A DNA stretch of 27,029 bases from a virus. The first letter of the stretch is position 1. The number at the start of each line of letters is the position of its first letter. The stretch is taken from the IMG/VR virus record IMGVR_UViG_3300027833_000186, positions 1 to 27,029 of that record, one strand, 5' to 3'. Below are positions 20,227 through 25,893 of this stretch, piece after piece. The notes beneath the pieces are model-generated. The model was not told the DNA's origin. It searched no databases and saw only the letters and a list, made by a program, of their open reading frames with translations. Made by a program: the position numbers and the translations under genes.

Positions 20227-20613
20227 TTATTTGTCTTTACCTTTGCTCTTCAATTTAGCTCTATCAGCTTTCTTAATTGCTGGTAGTAACTTTTTAGCAA
20301 TCTTTGCAATTGCTCCTTTTTTAGATGCTAATCTCTTTTCAATACCAGCTCTGCCAGCAAATGATAGATCACCTTTCTTTTTATTCTTAAGTATTTTTTG
20401 TATCATGATATCACGAGCTTTTTTCGTGGCACGACCTTTGAGTTTTTCGGGAGATGCTAATTTTCTTGCTGCTTTCTTTTTACCTAGAGCAATTTTAGCT
20501 TTGTTTTTTCTGAAACTAGCTTTCATCTTCATTCTATGTTGAAGTGTCATTGCTTCAGAAGTATCAACAGAGTCTTCAGATAGATCTGCTTCGTGTTCTT
20601 TAAACGTTTTCAT
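20227..20613 (-). CDS. Lys-rich basic protein with capsid-targeting-like N-terminus
   Basis: A protein of 128 residues from the ATG at 20613, chosen for GAGGATAAAC just upstream and for the shared motif M-K-T-F-K-E-H-E-A-D-L-S-E (possible cut after L-S-E, 11-13). A short acidic pro-part is followed by about 100 residues extremely rich in Lys, Arg and Ala. I recognise the R-x-K-K-A-R-D-I-M-I-Q-K-I-L-K...L-S-F-A-G-R-A-G-I-E-K-R-L...A-K-K-L-L-P-A-I-K-K-A block from T4-like marine phages. A histone-like protein bound to packaged DNA is a reasonable inference. A late box lies 207 bases upstream (20820-20827). Confidence 0.78.
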   Translation of the reverse strand: MKTFKEHEADLSEDSVDTSEAMTLQHRMKMKASFRKNKAKIALGKKKAARKLASPEKLKGRATKKARDIMIQKILKNKKKGDLSFAGRAGIEKRLASKKGAIAKIAKKLLPAIKKADRAKLKSKGKDK

Positions 20614-20631
20614 GTTTATCCTCGGTTCCAT

Positions 20632-21873
20632 TTAGTTAGGATTATCCCAACCTTTAATAATGTCTTTGCTAAAGTTGTTAGTAGAAAATTCTAGTCTATC
20701 AACAAGTTTAACTGCTCCACCTTCCATACGATCTATAGCAACAAAACCTTCAGGGTTGGTTACTTTAAATCCGGATTTAGTCTTAACAAAAGTACCAATT
20801 TTGTTTAAACCATTTAGTTTATTTATAATAATTAATTTGCTATCTACTACTAAATTTTGTAAATCAAACACATTCTGTAAGTTTTTTATATTAGACTTGT
20901 CAAAAAATGCAAGTAATTGATCTCTTTTAGCAATCTGAGTATCTTTACCCTTTTGACTACTTCGCTTGTCAATCTCTTTTTGATAACGATCTTGAACAAA
21001 CATAATAAGACCAGTAGCATGCTTCTTAGTGTCTGTGATTCTTTGACCTTCTCTGACTTTCCTATTGTTATACACATTAATAACAAGGTTTAGTTCTTTG
21101 TTTGATTCTAACTCTTTAAGAGTAGATCCAGATATTTTTTTAAATAACTTACCAGCGGCTGAAAGTTTACTATTAAGTAATTCAGTATCCTTTTTAGTTA
21201 ACGTAGCAGTTCCTGATAGATCAGATAAAGTAGCATCGACCATCCAAACATCTTTTGAAGCTTTTAATTTTGGTACAATTTCTCTACCAAATTCAGCTCT
21301 CATTGTTTCAAATGTTGCTCCACTATATATTGTATGCCATACTATACCAATCTTAGCTCGGCCAATCTCTTTAGCCAAATTAGATCCAGTTGGAACAGCA
21401 TAAGCAATTGTATTAGGATGAAAAACTATATGCTTAACTCCATTTATGCTTTCTGTTTTAAGATCAGCATTATCAAACATAAAGTCACCTTGAATCACGC
21501 CTTTTACACCAAGTGGCTTAATGTAATCAAAGGCCATTTTCAACTTTTTAGCTAAATCTCCAGAAGTATCAGCATCGATATCAGCATGAGACTTATAGAT
21601 CTTTGGATTAGCATTAAAGATACCTTTCTTTGCTACAAAGAATTGTCCATCAGATGGATCTTCTCCAGCAAATACAGCGGGAGCACCGTCCCATTTTACG
21701 GTAACGTCTACTGCAGATTTTGCATTACCGGAAAGCATATCTCTTAGCGACCTTAGCGCGAGAATAGCTTGGCGTGCTCCCTTAACACCACCATCAAGAA
21801 TTAAATCTTCAATATGAATCATATGAGTATTCTTTCCGGATGCTTCAGCCAATTGTGTTTTAAAGCCTTTCAT
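20632..21873 (-). CDS. Ligase-fold nucleotidyltransferase, DUF6267-like, with targeting-like N-terminus
   Basis: A protein of 413 residues. The N-terminus M-K-G-F-K-T-Q-L-A-E-A fits the shared motif (possible cut after L-A-E, 8-10). M-I-H-I-E-D-L-I-L-D-G-G-V-K-G then leads to V-K-W-D-G-A-P-A, where Lys60-x-Asp-Gly is the adenylated-lysine motif I of ligases and capping enzymes. F-V-A-K-K-G lies at 79-84, G-V-I-Q-G-D at 125-130 (motif IV-like) and N-P-E-G-F-V plus V-K-L-V-D-R at 373-393 (motif V-like). The overall pattern matches DUF6267 proteins of T4-like phages as I recall. It may join or modify nucleic-acid ends, or just adenylate a partner. No OB-fold is evident. It shares one base with the upstream stop. 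Confidence 0.8.
   Translation of the reverse strand: MKGFKTQLAEASGKNTHMIHIEDLILDGGVKGARQAILALRSLRDMLSGNAKSAVDVTVKWDGAPAVFAGEDPSDGQFFVAKKGIFNANPKIYKSHADIDADTSGDLAKKLKMAFDYIKPLGVKGVIQGDFMFDNADLKTESINGVKHIVFHPNTIAYAVPTGSNLAKEIGRAKIGIVWHTIYSGATFETMRAEFGREIVPKLKASKDVWMVDATLSDLSGTATLTKKDTELLNSKLSAAGKLFKKISGSTLKELESNKELNLVINVYNNRKVREGQRITDTKKHATGLIMFVQDRYQKEIDKRSSQKGKDTQIAKRDQLLAFFDKSNIKNLQNVFDLQNLVVDSKLIIINKLNGLNKIGTFVKTKSGFKVTNPEGFVAIDRMEGGAVKLVDRLEFSTNNFSKDIIKGWDNPN
20820..20827 (-). promoter_or_regulatory. Possible late promoter box TATAAATA (inside a gene)
   Basis: A perfect minus-strand TATAAATA within the ligase-fold gene, 207 bases before the start of the basic internal-protein candidate at 20613. 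Supportive context only. Confidence 0.4.
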
Positions 21874-23240
21874 TATTCATATACCTTTACGTAAGCGCTT
21901 GAATCTTCAGATTTAGATCCAGCATAATTAATAATTTTAGTTAGCCATCGATTGGCCTTTGTTCCAGTGTTTTTGTCAACGTTGTATACAACATATAGAC
22001 ATGCTAATTTAGAACCAACCCAATAGACATCCTTTTGAGATAGTTCTTTTGCAAAGTTTTCAAACGTATCGTTATTATAGAAATTACTATATAGTTCAAA
22101 GAATATAGTAACTGATCTTTTATCACCCTTGACTATTTTCTTTGCTAGCTGATTGATTTTACCATTGTCTGGTATTTTCTTTCTAAATACGAGTTTCATA
22201 GCATCTGACATAATACCATAACCAGCACCGCCGCCTCTAGCAGTTTTAAGAGCAATTTCTCCTTTGATCGCTCCACCGGCTGAACCAGCTCTTAATTCAA
22301 ACTTACCTTCATCAAAGATAATTGTAGCACCTTTGTTTGACCAAAATGTTCCACGCTTTTCGCCTTGAAGTAGTATCTTAAGTAGTTTGTGATCATCAGT
22401 ATCAGGTGGTAGTTTAATGTTATATTCTTTAGCTTTTGCTTTCTTTTTGACTAGCTTAAGGGATATACCAACCAATTGACGATCAACGAATGCTTGTAGT
22501 AATGATTTATTATAAGCAGTAATTGAACTTGTATCAAGAGATTTAAGATCAAATGATTTTTCTACTGCCCAGAAGTCACCTGGATTCCACTTATCATCTT
22601 TAACTGGTTTTTGATCTGAATTTTTATATGCTACGTTTTTAAATGCGTAAACAGTATTCATTAACTTACTGTTTCTATGGAATGTTTGAGACTTATTAAT
22701 ATAACCTTCTTTAACTAAGATCTTAGCAGACTCATATGATGAGTGGAACCAACCATCTTCCACACTTAATATATCCTCATATGAGGCATCAACATAGACT
22801 CTTTTATATGCAGCTTTAAGAATATCTTCTTGCATAAAGAAGTCTTCTTCTTGCATACCATTATCAAGCATTGCCTGACATATAACGCATTGATGACTTT
22901 CAGTAATCTTGGTATTAAGAGTTCCACCGCCAGCACCACCGCCGCCACCGAATACTTTACTCTTACCAAGATCTGATGAACTAATAGTTTTACCATTGCC
23001 ATGAAGATTAAATGGCTTTCCTAGCTTTTTAAATATTTCAATTTGAGCTAAAGCATCTTCAATTTCAGTAACTTTAAAAACACCGCCTTTTGCTAGTTCA
23101 AGTGGTACTTCGTCTCTGACAAGTCGAGCCAAAATGTCAATACGAGCTTCACCAGTATTAGCATTGGGTTTTTTCATTTGAGCTGGCGAGAGTTTAACGC
23201 CTTCACGAATTGGTTCTAAAGTAGATAAAAAGCTTTTCAT
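21873..23240 (-). CDS. Large protein of unknown function with targeting-like N-terminus and Gly-rich loop
   Basis: A protein of 455 residues. The N-terminus M-K-S-F-L-S-T-L-E-P-I-R-E fits the cargo motif, with a possible cut after I-R-E (11-13). Residues about 31-80 form a helical domain ending N-L-H-G-N-G-K-T. A Gly-rich loop at 98-106 is followed by K-I-T-E-S-H-Q-C-V-I-C (Cys118 and Cys121, a CxxC). The C-terminal half includes K-W-N-P-G-D-F-W-A-V and L-R-A-G-S-A-G-G-A-I-K-G, then R-G-G-G-A-G-Y-G-I-M. I recall similar poly-Gly proteins in T4-like cyanophages without an assigned function, and no enzyme family is clear. It is the first gene after the double promoter at 23275-23315. Confidence 0.78.
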   Translation of the reverse strand: MKSFLSTLEPIREGVKLSPAQMKKPNANTGEARIDILARLVRDEVPLELAKGGVFKVTEIEDALAQIEIFKKLGKPFNLHGNGKTISSSDLGKSKVFGGGGGAGGGTLNTKITESHQCVICQAMLDNGMQEEDFFMQEDILKAAYKRVYVDASYEDILSVEDGWFHSSYESAKILVKEGYINKSQTFHRNSKLMNTVYAFKNVAYKNSDQKPVKDDKWNPGDFWAVEKSFDLKSLDTSSITAYNKSLLQAFVDRQLVGISLKLVKKKAKAKEYNIKLPPDTDDHKLLKILLQGEKRGTFWSNKGATIIFDEGKFELRAGSAGGAIKGEIALKTARGGGAGYGIMSDAMKLVFRKKIPDNGKINQLAKKIVKGDKRSVTIFFELYSNFYNNDTFENFAKELSQKDVYWVGSKLACLYVVYNVDKNTGTKANRWLTKIINYAGSKSEDSSAYVKVYE

Positions 23241-23274
23241 AATAGTATTAACCTTTGTTATTAAATATACATTT

Positions 23275-23303
23275 ATTATAACACATATATTAGAAAATGT
23301 ACA
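23275..23303 (-). promoter_or_regulatory. Sigma70-type promoter for the cargo block
   Basis: The minus-strand -10 TATAAT (23280-23275) is 17 bp from TGTACA (23303-23298), a weaker -35 than the TTTACA of the other six. It occupies the gap before the 455-residue gene and lies directly behind a late promoter box. Confidence 0.65.
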
Positions 23304-23307
23304 ATAC

Positions 23308-23315
23308 TATTTATA
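23308..23315 (-). promoter_or_regulatory. T4-type late promoter box TATAAATA
   Basis: A perfect minus-strand TATAAATA in the 87-base intergenic gap, 68 bases upstream of the ATG at 23240. It lies just before the sigma70-type promoter, giving a tandem late/early arrangement for the candidate head-cargo block. Confidence 0.65.
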
Positions 23316-23327
23316 ATATTTTTATTC

Positions 23328-23498
23328 TTACTTTGGGTCGTATAGCTTGTTCGGCCAAACGTTGTCGTCTTTATCTACGATTATTATTTCAAGGTACTCA
23401 AGCGAATCAATCATTTTAGCTCCACCTTCTTTGAGTCCAATAATATATGAAGTGTATCCTACACCTATCATACCAAGCATTAATATTGCTAGTTCCAT
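23328..23498 (-). CDS. Small membrane protein conserved in T4-like marine phages
   Basis: A protein of 56 residues with an N-terminal transmembrane segment (M-E-L-A-I-L-M-L-G-M-I-G-V-G-Y-T-S-Y-I-I-G) and a short cytoplasmic or periplasmic tail (L-K-E-G-G-A-K-M-I-D-S-L-E-Y-L), ending W-P-N-K-L-Y-D-P-K. The pattern of G-M-I-G-(V/I)-G-Y-T-S followed by I-G-x-x-E-G is familiar from marine T4-like phages. Its ATG overlaps the preceding TAA (TAATG). Confidence 0.72.
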   Translation of the reverse strand: MELAILMLGMIGVGYTSYIIGLKEGGAKMIDSLEYLEIIIVDKDDNVWPNKLYDPK

Positions 23499-23659
23499 TA
23501 AACAAATTCCTCGGTTCGTTCTATTGCTGCTATATAGCCTTTAGATTTCATAGAATTTCTAAATTGAATAGCATCTTCTTCGACGGCAAATAGGTATTTA
23601 TGCATTGGATCGTCATCGCCTTTGGAGAATAGCACAATCCAATATTCTAAAGCTTTCAT
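23498..23659 (-). CDS. Small hypothetical protein
   Basis: A protein of 53 residues (M-K-A-L-E-Y-W-I-V-L-F-S-K-G-D...), probably a small alpha/beta domain: strand, D-D-D-P turn, strand L-F-A-V, helix D-A-I-Q-F-R-N-S-M-K and final strand Y-I-A-A-I-E-R. It overlaps the preceding gene by 4 bases and the next by 3, which supports it. No family recognised. Confidence 0.68.
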   Translation of the reverse strand: MKALEYWIVLFSKGDDDPMHKYLFAVEEDAIQFRNSMKSKGYIAAIERTEEFV

Positions 23660-23829
23660 TCTGTAACCTCTAACCATTCGAATTGACCGTACTGAGGATT
23701 AAATTGAGCGCACGATGTTTGTGCTGCATCAAGACGCCAAGAGTTTTGTACTGCAGTTGATCCAGCCAAACTTCCGGCTAAGAATGCAAAAGCAGAAATG
23801 CATAGACATGCAACTTTAGGATTGTACAT
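23656..23829 (-). CDS. Small secreted or membrane protein
   Basis: A protein of 57 residues from the ATG at 23829; an in-frame TTG at 23868 would give a longer form without a good ribosome site. A hydrophobic N-terminal segment (V-A-C-L-C-I-S-A-F-A-F-L-A-G-S-L-A-G-S) could be a signal peptide or membrane anchor, followed by a short polar part with one Cys and an aromatic end. It overlaps the preceding gene by 14 bases. No family recognised. Confidence 0.62.
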   Translation of the reverse strand: MYNPKVACLCISAFAFLAGSLAGSTAVQNSWRLDAAQTSCAQFNPQYGQFEWLEVTE

Positions 23830-24046
23830 ATTCAGACCCCATATATTTTTCAACTGGTTTAAGTTCAATAAACTTTCTACGTGACTTTGAAAAGCCTTTC
23901 ATAGGTTTACTAAACTCTTTATACTGCTTAGATGTTGTTGATCTAAAGCCAACACAATGACCTTGTTCATTTAGAATATACGTGTGATTTAAAACCTTAT
24001 GACCACAATCATCCCAATTAGTAACTTCTTTAAAGGCTCTTAGCAT
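23816..24046 (-). CDS. Small basic hypothetical protein
   Basis: A protein of 76 residues from the ATG at 24046, which overlaps the preceding TAA. The sequence L-R-A-F-K-E-V-T-N-W-D-D-C-G-H-K, then H-T-Y-I-L-N-E-Q-G-H-C-V-G-F, is followed by a Lys/Arg/Ser-rich part (K-P-M-K-G-F-S-K-S-R-R-K-F). The N-terminal half looks like a small beta hairpin domain. No family recognised. Confidence 0.68.
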   Translation of the reverse strand: MLRAFKEVTNWDDCGHKVLNHTYILNEQGHCVGFRSTTSKQYKEFSKPMKGFSKSRRKFIELKPVEKYMGSEYVQS

Positions 24047-24378
24047 TAGCAATACTCTCTAGATAATGTATGGATATAAACATCTAGCCTTTCAGCATGA
24101 CGAATTGGAAGTGTTGAATCATAAGCTCTTGGTGAACGACCATCAGCGATTGCATGTACTGTACGAGCTCCACGTGGCATTATACTAACTCTATATCTCG
24201 GTAGCTTCTGTGGTTCTACATCAGACCAACCTGAATCATATCGGTATTGCTGAGACATTTCAGTTTGTTTAGCCATTTTGTTAATGCACTTTACAGATTT
24301 TCTAACCTGTTCAACTAAAAACATATCGTTTACGGAATTAACATCCGCTGTAAATTGATAACTATCTGATCTATTCAT
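24046..24378 (-). CDS. Hypothetical phage protein
   Basis: A protein of 110 residues from the ATG at 24378, where GGAG lies five bases upstream; an ATG at 24390 is possible. A helical first half (D-V-N-S-V-N-D-M-F-L-V-E-Q-V-R-K-S-V) is followed by an extended, Arg-rich second half (P-R-Y-R-V-S-I-M-P-R-G-A-R-T, then P-R-A-Y-D-S-T-L-P) and a closing amphipathic helix with D-V-Y-I-H-T-L. The second half could bind nucleic acid. No family recognised. Confidence 0.68.
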   Translation of the reverse strand: MNRSDSYQFTADVNSVNDMFLVEQVRKSVKCINKMAKQTEMSQQYRYDSGWSDVEPQKLPRYRVSIMPRGARTVHAIADGRSPRAYDSTLPIRHAERLDVYIHTLSREYC

Positions 24379-24379
24379 T

Positions 24380-24547
24380 TTATACTCCATGGGTCATATG
24401 GTCATAAGAATCTTCGCATTCATCAAGTCGATCACCGCATACGCAGGTTATAGATTCTTCAAGAGTTGGTGCTCCAACTATATCTCTTACCTGTTCTTCA
24501 GTAAGAGTTTCTTTTATTAGGCTTTTGATAATTTGTTCTAGGTTCAT
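24380..24547 (-). CDS. Small acidic protein with a Cys cluster
   Basis: A protein of 55 residues from the ATG at 24547, chosen for AAGGAGAATATT directly upstream; a longer frame from 24619 lacks a ribosome site and overlaps the upstream gene. The helical N-terminus (L-E-Q-I-I-K-S-L-I-K-E-T-L-T-E-E-Q-V-R-D-I-V) is followed by C-V-C-G-D-R-L-D-E-C-E-D, a three-Cys group that may bind metal together with the two His near the end. No family recognised. Confidence 0.65.
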   Translation of the reverse strand: MNLEQIIKSLIKETLTEEQVRDIVGAPTLEESITCVCGDRLDECEDSYDHMTHGV

Positions 24548-24557
24548 AATATTCTCC

Positions 24558-24950
24558 TTAAATTCCTGTCCAACGAATTGACTCTGACTGGTAACTATCA
24601 AATATGTTACCTCTAGCAAAGTTAGTAGCCGGCTTGCTCCATCCAGCTGCCATTAGCATATCGCCAACTTTAAATGGTTCGTTTGTTTTGTTATCGATTG
24701 CTTTAGGAGCTTTTTTAACAATGAAACCAACGACTGAAGATCTAAGATCTCCATCATATTGACTTTCTTCTGTCTTAACAAGCTTGATAAAATTACGACC
24801 TTCTTCGAAGATGTAGTTAATTCCTTCCATTCTTTCATCAGCATAATCTTCTGGATTGTCTCCAGCGTATTCGCTTTTAGCGTAGAAGTCTCGAAGGTTG
24901 TTTTGCATGAGAGCTAGAAGGTTGTTTGTTTCAGTAATTAAGTCTTTCAT
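24558..24950 (-). CDS. Conserved T4-like marine phage protein (AGDNPEDYADERMEGINYIFEEGR type)
   Basis: A protein of 130 residues. A helical N-terminus (L-L-A-L-M-Q-N-N-L-R-D-F-Y-A-K-S) is followed by the conserved-looking A-G-D-N-P-E-D-Y, G-I-N-Y-I-F-E-E-G-R-N-F-I-K and later V-G-F-I-V, F-K-V-G-D-M-L-M-A-A-G-W-S-K-P-A, A-R-G-N-I-F-D. I recognise this as a recurrent hypothetical of T4-like cyanophages and relatives. The N-terminal M-K-D-L-I-T-E is similar to, but not a clear match for, the targeting motif. It is the first gene behind the promoter cassette at 24947-25061. Confidence 0.78.
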   Translation of the reverse strand: MKDLITETNNLLALMQNNLRDFYAKSEYAGDNPEDYADERMEGINYIFEEGRNFIKLVKTEESQYDGDLRSSVVGFIVKKAPKAIDNKTNEPFKVGDMLMAAGWSKPATNFARGNIFDSYQSESIRWTGI

Positions 24951-24986
24951 AATGTAGTTCCTTTCTTTATCATTTAATATAGGTAT

Positions 24987-25015
24987 ATTATATCATAAAG
25001 AAAGGAGTTTGTAAA
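24987..25015 (-). promoter_or_regulatory. Sigma70-type (early) promoter
   Basis: The minus-strand TTTACA (25015-25010) and TATAAT (24992-24987) have a 17-bp spacer and an extended -10 TGA. It drives the gene at 24950 and the small genes behind it. A stem-loop lies 7 bases upstream of the -35. Confidence 0.86.
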
Positions 25016-25022
25016 CTGTTTT

Positions 25023-25039
25023 AGTGAAATTAATTCACT
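25023..25039. other. 6-bp stem-loop beside the promoter; T run follows on the plus strand
   Basis: Arms AGTGAA (25023-25028) and TTCACT (25034-25039) enclose a 5-base loop. The T run (25039-25045) follows the stem on the plus strand, so as a factor-independent terminator it would suit rightward transcription. For leftward thyX transcripts it is only a weak stem. The same AGTGAA/TTCACT core forms part of the larger hairpin at 5885-5924. Confidence 0.5.
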
Positions 25040-25056
25040 TTTTTTAGATCATTTAG

Positions 25057-25716
25057 TTATATGACATCGTCGAGAGGGAATATTTGGTATATAGCTTCTG
25101 CACATGCTTTAGCGATCTCTTGATGTTCTTTCTGAGTACCATTTGATGCTCGAAGCTGAATATAGTGAATCCAAGATCTTAATGTACCATTGACATACAT
25201 ACGAGACATTGTTAAACCTTCAGGAAGAATTGCTCTTGCCTGCTCTTTTGCGATACCAGCACTAATAGCCCATTCATAGGCATGCTTACAACGTTCAATA
25301 ATGACCTCTTGATATGATTCCCATATATGATGAATAGAATCTTCCATAGGAATATCAACAGAGTTTTGACGATTCTTATCGTCTTGTAGTCGTGCTTCAC
25401 GAGTTACAAAACTTAGATCTTGAGTTGGATCAGCGTATCGTTGACTAAACTCTTGAAACGAGAAAGATCGATGTCTAAGGATTTGTCGAGCAATATCCCT
25501 AGTAGTATCTACCTCCATACAAACACTAACCATCTCTAATGGAGACCAATGTTGATGTTTAATTAAGTAATTAACTAACTTTTCAGCGCTCGCTTCATTA
25601 TTTTGGTTACTTGGGTTTGACACACGAGCACAGTATGCGACCATTTGTAACAAATCGTCTTTTAATTCGACTCCAATAGCTGGTTTACTATGAGAAATTA
25701 CGCGAACATTAAACAT
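25057..25716 (-). CDS. thyX: Flavin-dependent thymidylate synthase ThyX
   Basis: A protein of 219 residues, the usual ThyX length. The signature RHRX7S is R-H-R-S-F-S-F-Q-E-F-S at 81-91, followed by Q-R-Y-A. The C-terminal R-S-W-I-H-Y-I-Q-L-R segment, which holds the substrate-binding Arg residues, is present too. ThyX makes dTMP from dUMP using methylene-tetrahydrofolate, NADPH and FAD. It replaces the T4 Td (ThyA-type) enzyme and is the form usual in marine T4-like phages. Together with NrdAB it supplies dNTPs. It follows the small membrane protein with a 3-base gap. Confidence 0.95.
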   Translation of the reverse strand: MFNVRVISHSKPAIGVELKDDLLQMVAYCARVSNPSNQNNEASAEKLVNYLIKHQHWSPLEMVSVCMEVDTTRDIARQILRHRSFSFQEFSQRYADPTQDLSFVTREARLQDDKNRQNSVDIPMEDSIHHIWESYQEVIIERCKHAYEWAISAGIAKEQARAILPEGLTMSRMYVNGTLRSWIHYIQLRASNGTQKEHQEIAKACAEAIYQIFPLDDVI

Positions 25717-25719
25717 TAA

Positions 25720-25884
25720 TTAATCCTTTTTTTCGATCCAAAGTTGAACTTCACAAGCAATAAGTGTAGCACTTACTACCAACTGTACTGGGTCAAAAAG
25801 AACAAAGCCAGTAACAAGACCTACAAGGCCAATTGTAATACCAGTGCCAATAGCACCACGGGTTTTCATAAATTTACTTAACAT
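25720..25884 (-). CDS. Small membrane protein between helicase and thyX
   Basis: A protein of 54 residues (M-L-S-K-F-M-K-T-R-G-A-I-G...). One Gly/Ile/Val-rich transmembrane segment lies at about 11-30, with a second hydrophobic stretch at about 33-44 and a charged end (I-E-K-K-D). AAGGAAACG precedes the ATG and the gene fills the gap between gp41 and thyX exactly. Function not known. Two hydrophobic segments separated by D-P could form a hairpin. Confidence 0.72.
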   Translation of the reverse strand: MLSKFMKTRGAIGTGITIGLVGLVTGFVLFDPVQLVVSATLIACEVQLWIEKKD

Positions 25885-25893
25885 ATCGTTTCC

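Larger units (their letters stand above)
24947..25061 (-). repeat. Promoter cassette copy 2 (shares ends with 4242-4346)
   Basis: Positions 24947-24997 repeat 4242-4292 exactly (51 bases) and 25044-25061 repeat 4329-4346 exactly (18 bases). The middle (24998-25043, 46 bases) is different and here carries a stem-loop not present in copy 1. The right repeat overlaps the stop codon of thyX. Confidence 0.85.

Noticed and set aside
25023-25045. Terminator for leftward thyX transcription
   Set aside because: The T run follows the stem only on the plus strand. On the minus strand the stem is 6 bp and is followed by AAAAC, so it is recorded as a stem-loop only.
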